Positions 1-11,200 of a stretch of 64,000 nt of DNA are shown here, piece by piece. The stretch comes from Xiphias gladius (lineage: Eukaryota; Chordata; Actinopteri; Istiophoriformes; Xiphiidae), in assembly GCF_016859285.1 (NCBI RefSeq), contig NC_053401.1, forward strand, positions 9,615,969 through 9,679,968, given 5' to 3'. Every line of letters starts with the position of its first letter. Position 1 is the stretch's first letter. The notes beneath the pieces are model-generated. The model was not told the DNA's origin. It saw only the letters and a program-made list of their open reading frames with translations, and searched no databases. A program made the translations under genes and the position numbers.

Positions 1-3000
1 CAACAGTCTATTTACAGCAATAGCACAGAGCCTGTGTATGCACGTGCCTGTGTATGCATGCGCCTGAGCTGCGTGCGTGTACACACAAACGAAATGACCA
101 TTAATGATCACAAAACTGAACTGGGACAGGAGAGACAATGACCTGCATCTGAGGCAACTGTCTACTGAGTAAATCTAAACGGAAAGGACAAGATTTGCTG
201 TCTGTTGTAAACTCAAAAAACCCTTAATTTCAACAGTGACATGTTGAGGAAACTGCTAAAAAAAAATAATAATTTCAGCATAGTAAGACAGACGCATGGC
301 TAATTTTATCAATTTGAGAGAAGCACAGAGGCAGATAAGCAAATAGAGTCAAGTAAAGGGTGTGGATAGTGTAGGTTGCACTTTTTTGATAAGGCTTGTT
401 TGCTTCATAAATATGCAACTTTAGCCTAAACAAAAGGATAATACAATGTTAAAGTCAACATTTTTAGACAACAGGATCCAGTGTCACTGGCCCATATGAC
501 CAAACATGCTGCTGTTGTCACTCTTTGGATTTTCCACATTAAAGCAGCAGTGGATGTGAGCGGCAGAAGCAGGCTAAACTCCCCAGTGCCAGAAAAAACA
601 AAATCATGCGAAACAAAGGGAGGAACTTTGGTCCATCTGTTTTTCTAGGGGAACTCAACCATGCATGCAGGAAGCTTCGCCGTTTGCACTATGGGATTAA
701 CAGTGAGGGCCTCAAATCTCCTACTGTCAGAGATGCCTTGCTTCTGGACCCCCCAAAACAGGACTGTCAATCAAGGTGGGGGCCCCCTGACTGGAGGGGG
801 CCTCATCCACCATTTACTAGATTACCTTATGTCCATTCATTAAGAAATAAAAAGGAAAAAGAGCAGGAGTTTTCTTGGGGCTGGATGATGTAGCGTATTT
901 TTAAGAATACATGCATGGACAAAGATAAAGAAGTATGTAGACTCTGCAATCACAAAAAGTGAGATTTACATTTAAAAAAAAGCAGATAAAGTAGTATTTT
1001 TAGGCTTTCATAATTCAAGACATAATTAAGACTAAAAGCAAAAGATAACTGGGGCTTCAACTCAAAATCAGTAAGATATACAGTAAGATCTGAATAACAT
1101 CTTCAAAAATCAGTTTATGCAATAGTTTTTCTTTTTTGTAGCAAATAACTTGTTTGGGAGAAGAAAAACATTTTTTTCCTACAATTACATTCTTTTCATT
1201 AACTTCCACAAGCACACACTCAAAGAACCACAGCATATAAATCATAAGACGTACATTGTATTTGACTGTATACAAAACAAAACAATTTGAATTTAGGTTT
1301 TATATTTTCAGCTTTCCCAGGACTGGAAGACACCATAAATATTTAAATTCAGCCTTAATTCCATACCATCACTGGTTAAGTATGTGCAGTGGGCGGACCG
1401 TTCCTTACAATGTCTTACTCAGTATTTGAGCTTCTTACTATGGATAAATATTAACCTCGAGAACATGGCTGAGGTAAACTCCCATCTCCAGACATACTGT
1501 AGCCTCCCATGCAAACAACATATAATTTGACTGACTCAAATTGCAACATCTGTTTTTTTGTTTTGTTTTTGTTGGTCATATGCATTTAAACCTACAATAT
1601 ATGTTTGCTGTCAGCATAATGTAGAATGGCACTAGGGCTTGCAAGTTTTCTGTACACGTCTTAGCTTTTTTATCTACTACTGTGAATGAACCTCTATTAG
1701 ACAATTATAACAAAGCATGTTGTTAGTTTATGCAGCTGCATCACCCAACCAGAGCTTTCCCCATTCTCATCATGGGTTCATCATGCTCCTATTGATTCAA
1801 TCAATCTCTCAGTCAGGAACAGGTAGAAAACTGCTGGCTCCTTCCCTACAGTAAACCGCATCTAGTTGGTTCAGTCCCGCAATAATAGCGCCGGGTGCAG
1901 ATTAGCTGCCTGTGACTGTGTGACATGGTCTGACACAGCAGCGGGAGGTGGAGGTCAGAGGGGCTCCTGTAAACGGGAAACACAAAAGACTCCGCTGCTG
2001 ATGCTATCCGGATGTCATGTTACAAGGGCACAATGGGGCTGAAACACCCAGCGGAGAAGGGAAAAAGCTAAGGATTGGTATTCCACTCAGGGAGGGTGGA
2101 GGGATGTTGCAGAGAAGGGAATGGGGGAGGATGTGAAAATAAATAAATACTTTTTTTTTTTTTTTAAAGCAGGCAAGAGGTGGACACTGCCCCAACAAGC
2201 CTACCCTGATTTTGGACAACCTCAGTCACTTTAGGGAAAAAAGGGGATCCTTGGAAAAAAAAAATGAAAATGCAAACTCACCTTGAATGGTGAAAGATGA
2301 AGCACAAAAATGACACATGACAATTGTATCATCTGATCATTCTGATTTTGGGGTGGAATGATGAAGACCCATATACACTGATATTAATGTAAGGTATCAT
2401 GATGGATCCTGGGCCGATGAAGCATGCAGCACCCCTCCCAACAACTCCCCACGGTCTCAAATATAATTCACTGGTGGCCATGCTTCACAGAACTGCAATC
2501 CAATCACTTTCAGACCTTCTGGCAGCAACAGAAATGTTGAAAAGTACAGCTGAAATGCAGTTTCTTTTTCATAAAATGTCTAATGTAATGAGATATCGTA
2601 TAAGAAATACACAACTCAAGTCTTTAGGCCCATGACACTGTTCAGATAAACATTTCAAGATAACAATGGCCTCAGCAGTGACTAAGAGGTGCAGTTTCAA
2701 GGATCCGAACAAAGGGAAGTTTGTCAATTTGACATAAAGTCTCAAACTCTGCTCCTTGAGGTTAAAAACCCATTAGTTTGCCTACATATTTCAGCAAAGT
2801 GCCCATATGTTTCACGTATCAAATTCCCTGACTTTCAGAATACATGAAGTGTACAGATAGTTTACCTGAAGCCTTGTGAAAGAAATGATTGATTTATCCA
2901 GGTTACACATCCATTATATATTTAACCTTTAGAATTCACTTAAGTGGAAATTTCAAAATCCTTGTATTACTGTTAATCTATTAGGTGACAAGCAAGAGAC

Positions 3001-6000
3001 AAACCTGATCATCTTTTAAATATGTATCCCTTTTGTGACCACAGAAAAATTATACAAATACACATCTGTAACAACATTTCTCATGTTCTTCAGGTTATTC
3101 TTGATTTATATTAACTGTTCTACAGATAATCCTAGACATTTCCTTTTCTGTCCCATTCACTGCATTAAAATCCATAGGCCAGACACCACCGAAGCTTGTG
3201 TTAGCATTCACAATAGGCTTAGTCCTTTGTAATCTACCTGTGCTCAAATTCCAGCAGCTTAATGCTTGAAAGCATTTGTAAAGCGAGCAGACCAATGATG
3301 AATACATGCAAATAATAGCACAACTACCTACACAGTATGTGCAGTCAACCCCAAACAATAAACTGAATATAAGGCTCTTTTAAATGACACACTCTACTAA
3401 GACTCTTGTTCAAGAGCACTGTGTTCCAAAATTTAAGCAACATGTCCAAGAGTGAGACCGAACAGCCAGTGGCCAGAAGTTATGCAGGTCATTGATAGAA
3501 TAACTCTAATTTAAGGTTTAGGTATGCAGTTTGGAAAATACTGGACAATAAACAAGTTTTCTCTCGCCACTAAAAGCTCTAATTTAGCAAAGTAGGGGGG
3601 GTGAAAGAGTAGGGGAAATACAGAAACATATAGTGTAAAGTCAGTGTAAATCAACACTTAATACCTTCTCCATGACAATTTCATTAAATAGTAAAAAGAG
3701 TTCAGGCTAATGTCATGCAAACACAAAGACTGTACATTTGGTACTAAAAGCAGGCTGCCATCCATCGGCCTGGCTTAGGACAAAGCTTAAACCAAGTGAT
3801 ACTACATGCTGAGATCATTGTGACATTCATTTTCATGAATTCTCTAATGGCCTCCGCTCTAGATTCTCAGCTCTCCGGTGGCCGCAGCAAATTAATGCGT
3901 GAGGGCTCTCAGTGTCAGCGCATAAGAAAGAAGCTGCTCCTGTCTAAAAGGCAGTGTGAGTTTCAGGTTTTGGTTACATCAGAGGGAGACGCAGGGATAG
4001 GGGGCACAGAGAGGAGGTTGTTACTGCTAGTTTTGCTCTGGGGACAAAAACAGAAGGAAGGAAATGTTGGCCATACCAGTAACCTGGAGCCTTTCTTACT
4101 TCAGCCCAACAAGACGGCCTAGTCAGCAGTGAACCCATGTGCTATGTAAGCCAGTAAATCTCAACTCTGTACAGCCACTTTTAAACATACATAGCTGTTC
4201 TCCTCAACACTTGCTGACCGCTGCACAACCACGGTGTCCTAAAACACACACACAGGTCATTGTATGGAATAGAGCAGGTGGCATACAGCAAACCTGCTCT
4301 TGCCTGTCAGTCAAGTAGCTCAAGAAGGAGAAGGGGTGTGCTACTACTGCAAGGCTGTGTGTGTGTGTGTGTGTGTGTGTGTGTTGCAATTCTTAAAAGC
4401 TCTTGCTCTGTCTGCTTCAACACTCATGGCCTACACATAAGTGGAGTCGAATAGGGGGGGGCAGAAACTTGCTCAAACAAGCACTGTTGCTAGCTAGCAT
4501 ACGTAACAAAATGCCTTAGGCAACAGGCCAGAATAACAAGAGAAATTTAGCTTGAAAAGAACAAGCTGCAGCCCCCTTATTGATCTGTATTCATATATTG
4601 CAGCCACATGCAGTTTCAAATGTATGGGCTAGTAACATTCTAACTCTGGATGAATTATGAAATGCAGAATCAGTATTGCATAAGTCAAAAATGAAAGGTC
4701 TATACAAGTTAAAATAACTCAGAATACATTAATTCTTCAATTTAATTAAATTTTATCAATCTACCAAGACCTTCAAACTTTTCCTTTTTAACCATTATGT
4801 TGCCTGTCAGGCCATCTTCCCCTTGAAGTTTGTTTTGACCAGCCCAGTTCTAGCCCCATATTTGACTAAGCTTTACTGCCATCCCATCAGCTGTTTTAAA
4901 GCCCTCCCTCTTGTGGTTTCCGGCTAGTAACAGGCTACCCAATCATTAAGCTGGTTTCCACTGTGCTGGGATAAAAACAAAACTACTTGTTCATACTGTT
5001 CTTCTAGAACACTGTACGGATTGGAATTATGTTGTTATGGTTTATTTTTAGACTCCCCCTGTCAGCCCTAAGTGAAGCAGAAAAAATGAATTAGCAGTAT
5101 AAAAGGAAAACATGGTGACAATGACTTGAAATCAGAGCAGACTAGATGTTGCTCAAAAGTTCAAGCATTTCACATTGAAAACGACTACAAACAGCGGCCA
5201 TACTCACTTCCAATTTCAATATTTATAAAATAACAAAGTATAAACACTGTAAAATGATACAAGTTAGTCTTCCACATGTTTGCCTGCAGACACTGAAGTA
5301 CAGTGAGACACACAGATCAGGTGGCCATTTTGATGTTGAAATTAACCAGCAGACTAGCAAGCCAGCTCAGCAGCGTTACAAGGTAACATTTCAAGTGGCA
5401 GATGCAATAACAAAATTTCAAAACCGTTTGTGGGGTTACAAGCCAAAACTCAACACACCCAGAATGATACACGTACTGCAATAACGCCAACGTTTTTACG
5501 AGAGTAGAACAAAAGACAGCAGCATTTTCAGTTGACGTTAGCTTTACGTTATGTAAACAAGCTCCTGTGTCAACGTGTAAGGGGGCAGTTTGACTTAACT
5601 CTCCCGACAAAACAACAGGCTGGGCAATGAAACCAAATTGCCATAAGGTGTTTTGTACAGTCTAACGCTGCCAGATCTATTGGTGGTGCAACAAGATGAA
5701 AGACATTCCTGTAAAAGGAGAGCAACGTTAGCGTCTGTTCGGTTGGTGCAGTCATTTTCGAATACATACAACAGGCTAGACAGCTAACGTTAATGTTACA
5801 AAAATACTGTGTCCGAAAAATGCCGAAAGGACATGAGACCGATCTAATTAGCTAATACAGCTGTCCCGATAAGCGACTGGAGGTTCGCAGGACAGAAATA
5901 GCTAACACTTGGCTTTGCTAGCAAAATGTTGTTTACACAAAAACACCAGTCATTCACAATGAAAGCTCTATCTTCTTTGTGTTACCAAGACAAACAAGCA

Positions 6001-6103
6001 GCATAATTAAAGAATGTTTGCTCATATCATATTTCCACATACATCGGGACATAGCTGACTAGACAGCGACTGAGAGACTGTTGTTTATGTTCAGAAAGGA
6101 TAC
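1..6103 (-). other. ube2h: ube2h intron 1, 5' part (no exon seen)
   Basis: AT-rich noncoding DNA downstream (minus strand) of ube2h exon 1. I looked on the minus strand for the conserved second exon of UBE2H (start of the UBC fold) and did not find it, so the intron must continue past the left edge. The human gene also has a very long first intron. The short open frames here show no family resemblance and lack paired splice sites. A GT microsatellite lies at 4356-4384, and a region rich in gctaacgtta-like words lies near the promoter at 5.5-6.4 kb. Confidence 0.7.
4356..4384. repeat. GT microsatellite
   Basis: About 14 GT units in ube2h intron 1. It underlies false His/Thr and Cys/Val open frames on the two strands. 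Confidence 0.9.
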
Positions 6104-6156
6104 AGTTTCACCACATCGGTATCCATTCGCCTTTTACCCGGACTTGGAGACGACAT
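6104..6156 (-). CDS. ube2h: Ubiquitin-conjugating enzyme E2 H, first coding exon (partial gene)
   Basis: The minus strand encodes the peptide MSSPSPGKRRMDTDVVK plus two bases of the next codon. This is the invariant N-terminus of UBE2H, an E2 enzyme that takes ubiquitin from E1 and works with the CTLH/GID E3 complex (family knowledge). The ATG is at 6154-6156. The exon is 53 nt and ends in phase 2, as in human. The donor reads gtatcctttctg, a perfect U12-type 5' splice site rather than a U2 site. The UBC fold, the catalytic cysteine and the acidic tail all lie outside the window to the left. The gene runs in the same direction as zc3hc1, its neighbour also in human. Confidence 0.93.
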
Positions 6157-8229
6157 TTTTGCTATTTCCACCGCAGAACACCAGTGAGTAAACTGAAAGC
6201 TAGCCCCCGAAACGCTAGACGGCCTAGCAAACGGTACTATCCGAACGTTAACATTTGCTTTCAGAAATGTTCACGGCAAAACGTCTTCTCAGTTCAATGT
6301 CTCTGTCCTAATGAGTAGCTGAGCTAACGTTAGACCTCTACTGTTCACTGCCTCTCAGCGTTCTGACCATGGTTGTGACAAGCTAGGATCCCTCCGCGGA
6401 CGACGTCATAAATGTGCGACTAAACCCCACCATAAATGGCCATCTTTGTAGTTTTCTTCGGGGCAGCTTTGTTTTTCTGGCCTTTTAATGTGTGAAGTGC
6501 CATTTGACACCATTTACATTGTTTCTTTCTATTTAGGGTGTTTAAAAAATAATATAGAAATATCGTAACATAGAAGGAACATTAACATTAAGACAGTCTT
6601 CGGGGCTTTGCATTTCATAAGCTTTCCCTCATGCTGTGGCACTGGCGCTGTCTTGGATTTGCATGTCTTCCATGTTCTCCAAAAGTGACACAGCCAAATG
6701 TTGGTTGTCTAGATATATACCCAACGATGTCCAGCATGTGCTGACAACCCTTTGAAGAACAGATTCTATCAGCTGTACAAACTGTGTGGAAATGTTGCTG
6801 CACATATATCATATCCTTTTGCGAACTGGACTGAAGTGAGGTTGAAATATACAGGATACAGATGATCTCTAATCACGAAAGTGTTTTCAAGAGCATAGCC
6901 ATGGCTAAAAATATACTATTGCCCCAAGGATCACCTCATAGCTGCCTTGATAACAGTAACGTTTTTCTTGTGTCTTCACAAATGATCCAAGTCATAAGGC
7001 TATGTTTCAATAACATCAAACATTAATATTAATCATTTTTATAAAAGAGAATTATAAGGGACATACTGTATATTGTTTATGTAACTGTCAGCCCTCTAAG
7101 CCAAAAAAAATTAAGATGTGAACGGGACACAAAATGGCTACCAGTGAGTGCTGAAAGGCAAGATACCATAGTACATGGAACAGATGAGCTGATTCCAAGT
7201 CATATTCATATAAAATAAGAGGAAATGAGATGCAACAGTGGGTACTAAAATATTTGCAAGAGCAAAACCTGAATGAAATTTCCTTGTACAATATACAAAG
7301 TATATAATGTGAAAACTTTATTAATTTCTTATTCATGTCAGAGGAATGACATGCAAAATGAAAAACTTTCAGAAGAGCATTTTTATTAAACATTTTTAGG
7401 AAATTCTACCAAAGGTAAAAGCACATGCAGAATAGTGAGAACTGCATTGGCAATGAGATGTCACAGGAAGGCAAAAAAGAAATACAGGCATCCTGAATCT
7501 AATTTAAAACAGGTTTGGAGTTCATGGCACATGGTTCTACCTACCTGCAATAAATCAGGATTTTAGCACTGACTAACAAACATTTCACCACTCAAAAAAG
7601 GATTCTGTTCTTTTAAAAGAGAACACATATCCACATTACTTTTCAAGCAAAACAGTACACACACAAATAGGACTTCCTCACAGTTTTTTTTTGCTAATCT
7701 GAGGTTAATGTTTACTGCTCCCACAAATGACTCAACATAGAGTGAAGGTAAACATTACCTTTCCAGTGTCGAGCCATTTTGCCCTCTCTCATGATCAAGG
7801 ATTCTTCGTCTCTTGTATTGTACAGAAATCAAGACCATCATGTCATGAAGGACTACCAAAGCAGACTTCATGTGAGGTTAATACTAGATGCTTTGCTTGT
7901 GGCCAATTTATATACTGAGATGTGTTCTTTTACTTGATGACTCCACACGATGCAAGGCCTATATATGCCCAGATAGTTGCACATCCCAATTTTCATGTGG
8001 CAGAATTCAAAGTTTTAATAGCCACACAGGCATCCTTCACATATTTCACTGTTAACAGACAAGACACTTATTCATTTGCCTAAAGATACAATCAACTTAA
8101 TTTCCCTCCAGAAACACTTTGACTGTAAACACGACTTTAAGGGATGGCATAAATTGATATGATATGACACTGCTGTCACTGGTACTACCGATTCTGTACC
8201 GCAAAAAGAGGGTAAGTAAGTTCATCACT
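6157..8229. other. ube2h promoter/5' UTR and zc3hc1 3' UTR region
   Basis: No coding exon was found. The first few hundred bases (about 6.16-6.45 kb) are less AT-rich and should hold the ube2h 5' UTR and promoter. Going right, minus-strand AATAAA signals occur at 7317-7322 and 7382-7387, so the zc3hc1 3' UTR probably spans about 7.3-8.23 kb. The remaining few hundred bases hold nothing I can name. Confidence 0.45.
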
Positions 8230-11200
8230 TCAGTTCTGCGATGCTGTTTGGTTGGAAACAGTCTGCTGAGATGGAGAGGAGGATACCTGCCACTGACGGA
8301 ATATAGCAAACACCCTTTTAGACTTGTCACGAGGGCCCTGCGAGGAAAGAGAGAAAAGAGAAATGTCAGATATTGTTCATATGAAAGGTATAAAGCAAAG
8401 TTATAAGACCAACAAAACTGAAATCAGGATGAGGTGCAGTGTTTTTAAATAGGTCTAAATACACAAGCTTGAAATATGTATTTGGTTCACAGCATTTTTG
8501 AGTTAGGAAGACACAATGTGACTGTTCAAATTTGATGAGTCTTTGTTATGAAATATAAACGCCAGAAATTCGGACTTGCCTGTGCTGGACTGCCCTCCAC
8601 CGTATCAGAGTTCTTCTTCATGGGCATGAGGAGGTCGAGAGCAGCCTTCCAGCCTTGCTGATGAAGTGCTGAGCCTCCATCCAAAACAGGGATGGCCCCT
8701 GGATCGACATTCTCCTTTCCCAAAGAGATCCAGGGACACCAGTCTCTGTGCTGAGCAAGAGGGTCAAATGCATTCTTGTGCAGGAGCCCATCCTGAAATA
8801 ACAGGGAAGTAGGTCAAAAAAAGCTCTTTGTAATAGCAAATTCAAAATAATTAATCGAAAACCCTCTTTCAAATGTAACTAGGATTAGGATCTAGGTTTC
8901 ACTGTCTTGTCTTGAACTAGGTAACGGATAAAATACTGGATAAAGAAAGAATTGCGATTTTTTTTCACTCAATGAGATTACAATTTTCTCTCATGACTTT
9001 TAGGGATGCAATGTTGTGCTAAAGATATAGCATCTATTATCGTGCAGTGCTTATGAGAGCAGATCTCCTTACTAATGTAAATTTGGCAAAATCATGCAGT
9101 AATGATATTGCATAGAGATACAAATTGAAATTTTGACCCTAATATGATAATTGTGCAGCCCAATCTTAAATGCAAGTGTTAAAAGATTTGATATTACTCT
9201 CAAAACACTGCCTTAATGACCAGGGCAGCACTTTATTATTAGTCATTAATGTGAACCTCATTACATGGAGCCCTGCGCCATAATAAAACTGCAGACACTA
9301 AGGTATGAAATCAGAAGTAATGTTAGTTCTTACAGGACCACCAACTGATGAGAGGCACAGGCGTTTTGGAGGGTGTTGCAGGCTGGCAGTGCCATCTGCC
9401 CCAGAATTGTCTCCCTGTCCTCTGCTGCGAGTTGAAGGCCTCTTGCCCCTGGTCAAGGGACTTGGCAGCTCTTCACTGGGGCTTGGCGAGTCTCTGCTCC
9501 GGGCTCGCAAGGCCACGGGGGAGGCAGTTCCCTCACCCTGTAACATACACCAGAACATGGTGAAAAAGCAGCCTGGCATGTTTTGAAGATTTCATTTGCA
9601 TTTGATGCACATGGAACAAGCATTTCTAATTAAAATGTGCATATGTGTCTAGCTTATTTAGCTGGTCAACCTTCATTTGCATTAAACCTACCTGGTCAGA
9701 GCGGGTGGAGTCCTGGCTCCTCAGCTTCATGCGACATGGAGTTGTAGGAGGGGTGGGTGAGGCAGATGTAGAACGGTCTCCCTGGCCCTCGTGCGCGGCT
9801 ACTGAGGCGGGACCTGTTGCCTGAGTAGACTGTCCCACAGTGTTTGGTAGGGCATCTCCATCACCCCCCGTTCCCTCCATCTGGTGGAAATTCCACAAGC
9901 CCACCTTGCGCATACAGTAGGAGCAGGTGAGGATGGGCAGGCTCATGGCGTGCAGAGCTGGGCTAGGATAGACAAATTCATGGCTCAGACATCTTGATCA
10001 AGCGGAGGTGCGCCAAAAAATTTTGTGCCATGTTTCTCTCCGTTTCAGAAGCTGCTGCCCCCCCCGTCCTTACATTGGATTTTCTTCCTTAAAGCTAGTA
10101 CATCACTGAGAATACGTTTGATAATGGAAATACCGCCTGTGTATATGCTCACTCTAGTTTACAGCAACATCAGTTTGTGTGTACTAGAAGGAGTCTGGAG
10201 TTTCATCTCACCTTGCCGCCCAGCCACACAGAGAAACGATGCATGCAGCCACCTGGACAGCCAAAGGTTCAGAACATGGAGACCCTCCCTTTCGTTTTTG
10301 TTCTTCCTCAATCAGCTGCAGTATAACACTGATAACATCCTCAGTCAAAGACTGCAAGGAAACAATGGACATTAATTACATGTGATCAACTGAAAACCCT
10401 ATGTTTTCTGATAGCTAAATATATCTACACATAAAGTTCACATTTTTCTGATATAATCTGACCATCTTTTCCATAATCCCCTATATATCCATTCTTCCAA
10501 GCTCTTTCTGTAATACGAAACATTTTCATAATGTTTTAAAGGGAATTTCTGTCACTATCCAAAAAGGCTGGGACTTTTCTCCTGCCTCACCATAGATTTC
10601 AGCTGGTCTGGCTTCATGGCTGGAAGCTGCTGTGCAAGGAGACAGGCGCTCTGGAAGCGCTCTAAAAAGGTAGTGAGGAGCGTTGATGGTTCACAGGCCG
10701 GAACCAGCCAGAACCGCTCTGAAATAAAAGCAACATTCACAGTGACCATCATGTGGATACCTCAGGCTTAATTCAGCGGAAATGACATGGTCATGTTAAA
10801 GATTATTTTTGTTGGTATATACATGCTACAAAAAATGGTTGCTTTTACCTGGACAAGGAAAGTCAGGCCAAGGACAAAACTTCTCATGCTGTGTCTGAAG
10901 TTGCCTCGATATCTCCGCAATGCGGGATTCATCTATTTAAAAGGAGAGAGGTGCTTGACCTTTAATCTTTGGCAGACTGGCAACATAAGACTAACCATGC
11001 CAAAATAAAGCATGCCCTGGATCTGACATTGTCTTTTTTTTTTTTTTTTTGGTGCTTAAAGTTTTCCTTACATTTTTCAAAGTCTAACGTTGGTTGTAGT
11101 GATGCACAAAGGAAAGCCTGGCAGCTGGAGCACTTGAGCATATCGCAGCCAACGTTGATCCAGCCATATCTGGCGCACATTAGAGGGGACAATATGCGGG

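Noticed and set aside
606-893. 95-codon plus-strand open frame in ube2h intron 1
   Set aside because: No homology recognised, no splice or conserved start context; a chance frame is likely.
1-6103. miR-183/96/182 cluster, which lies near UBE2H in human
   Set aside because: I looked for the mature sequences on both strands and found none; in human the cluster lies beyond the 3' end of UBE2H, outside this window.
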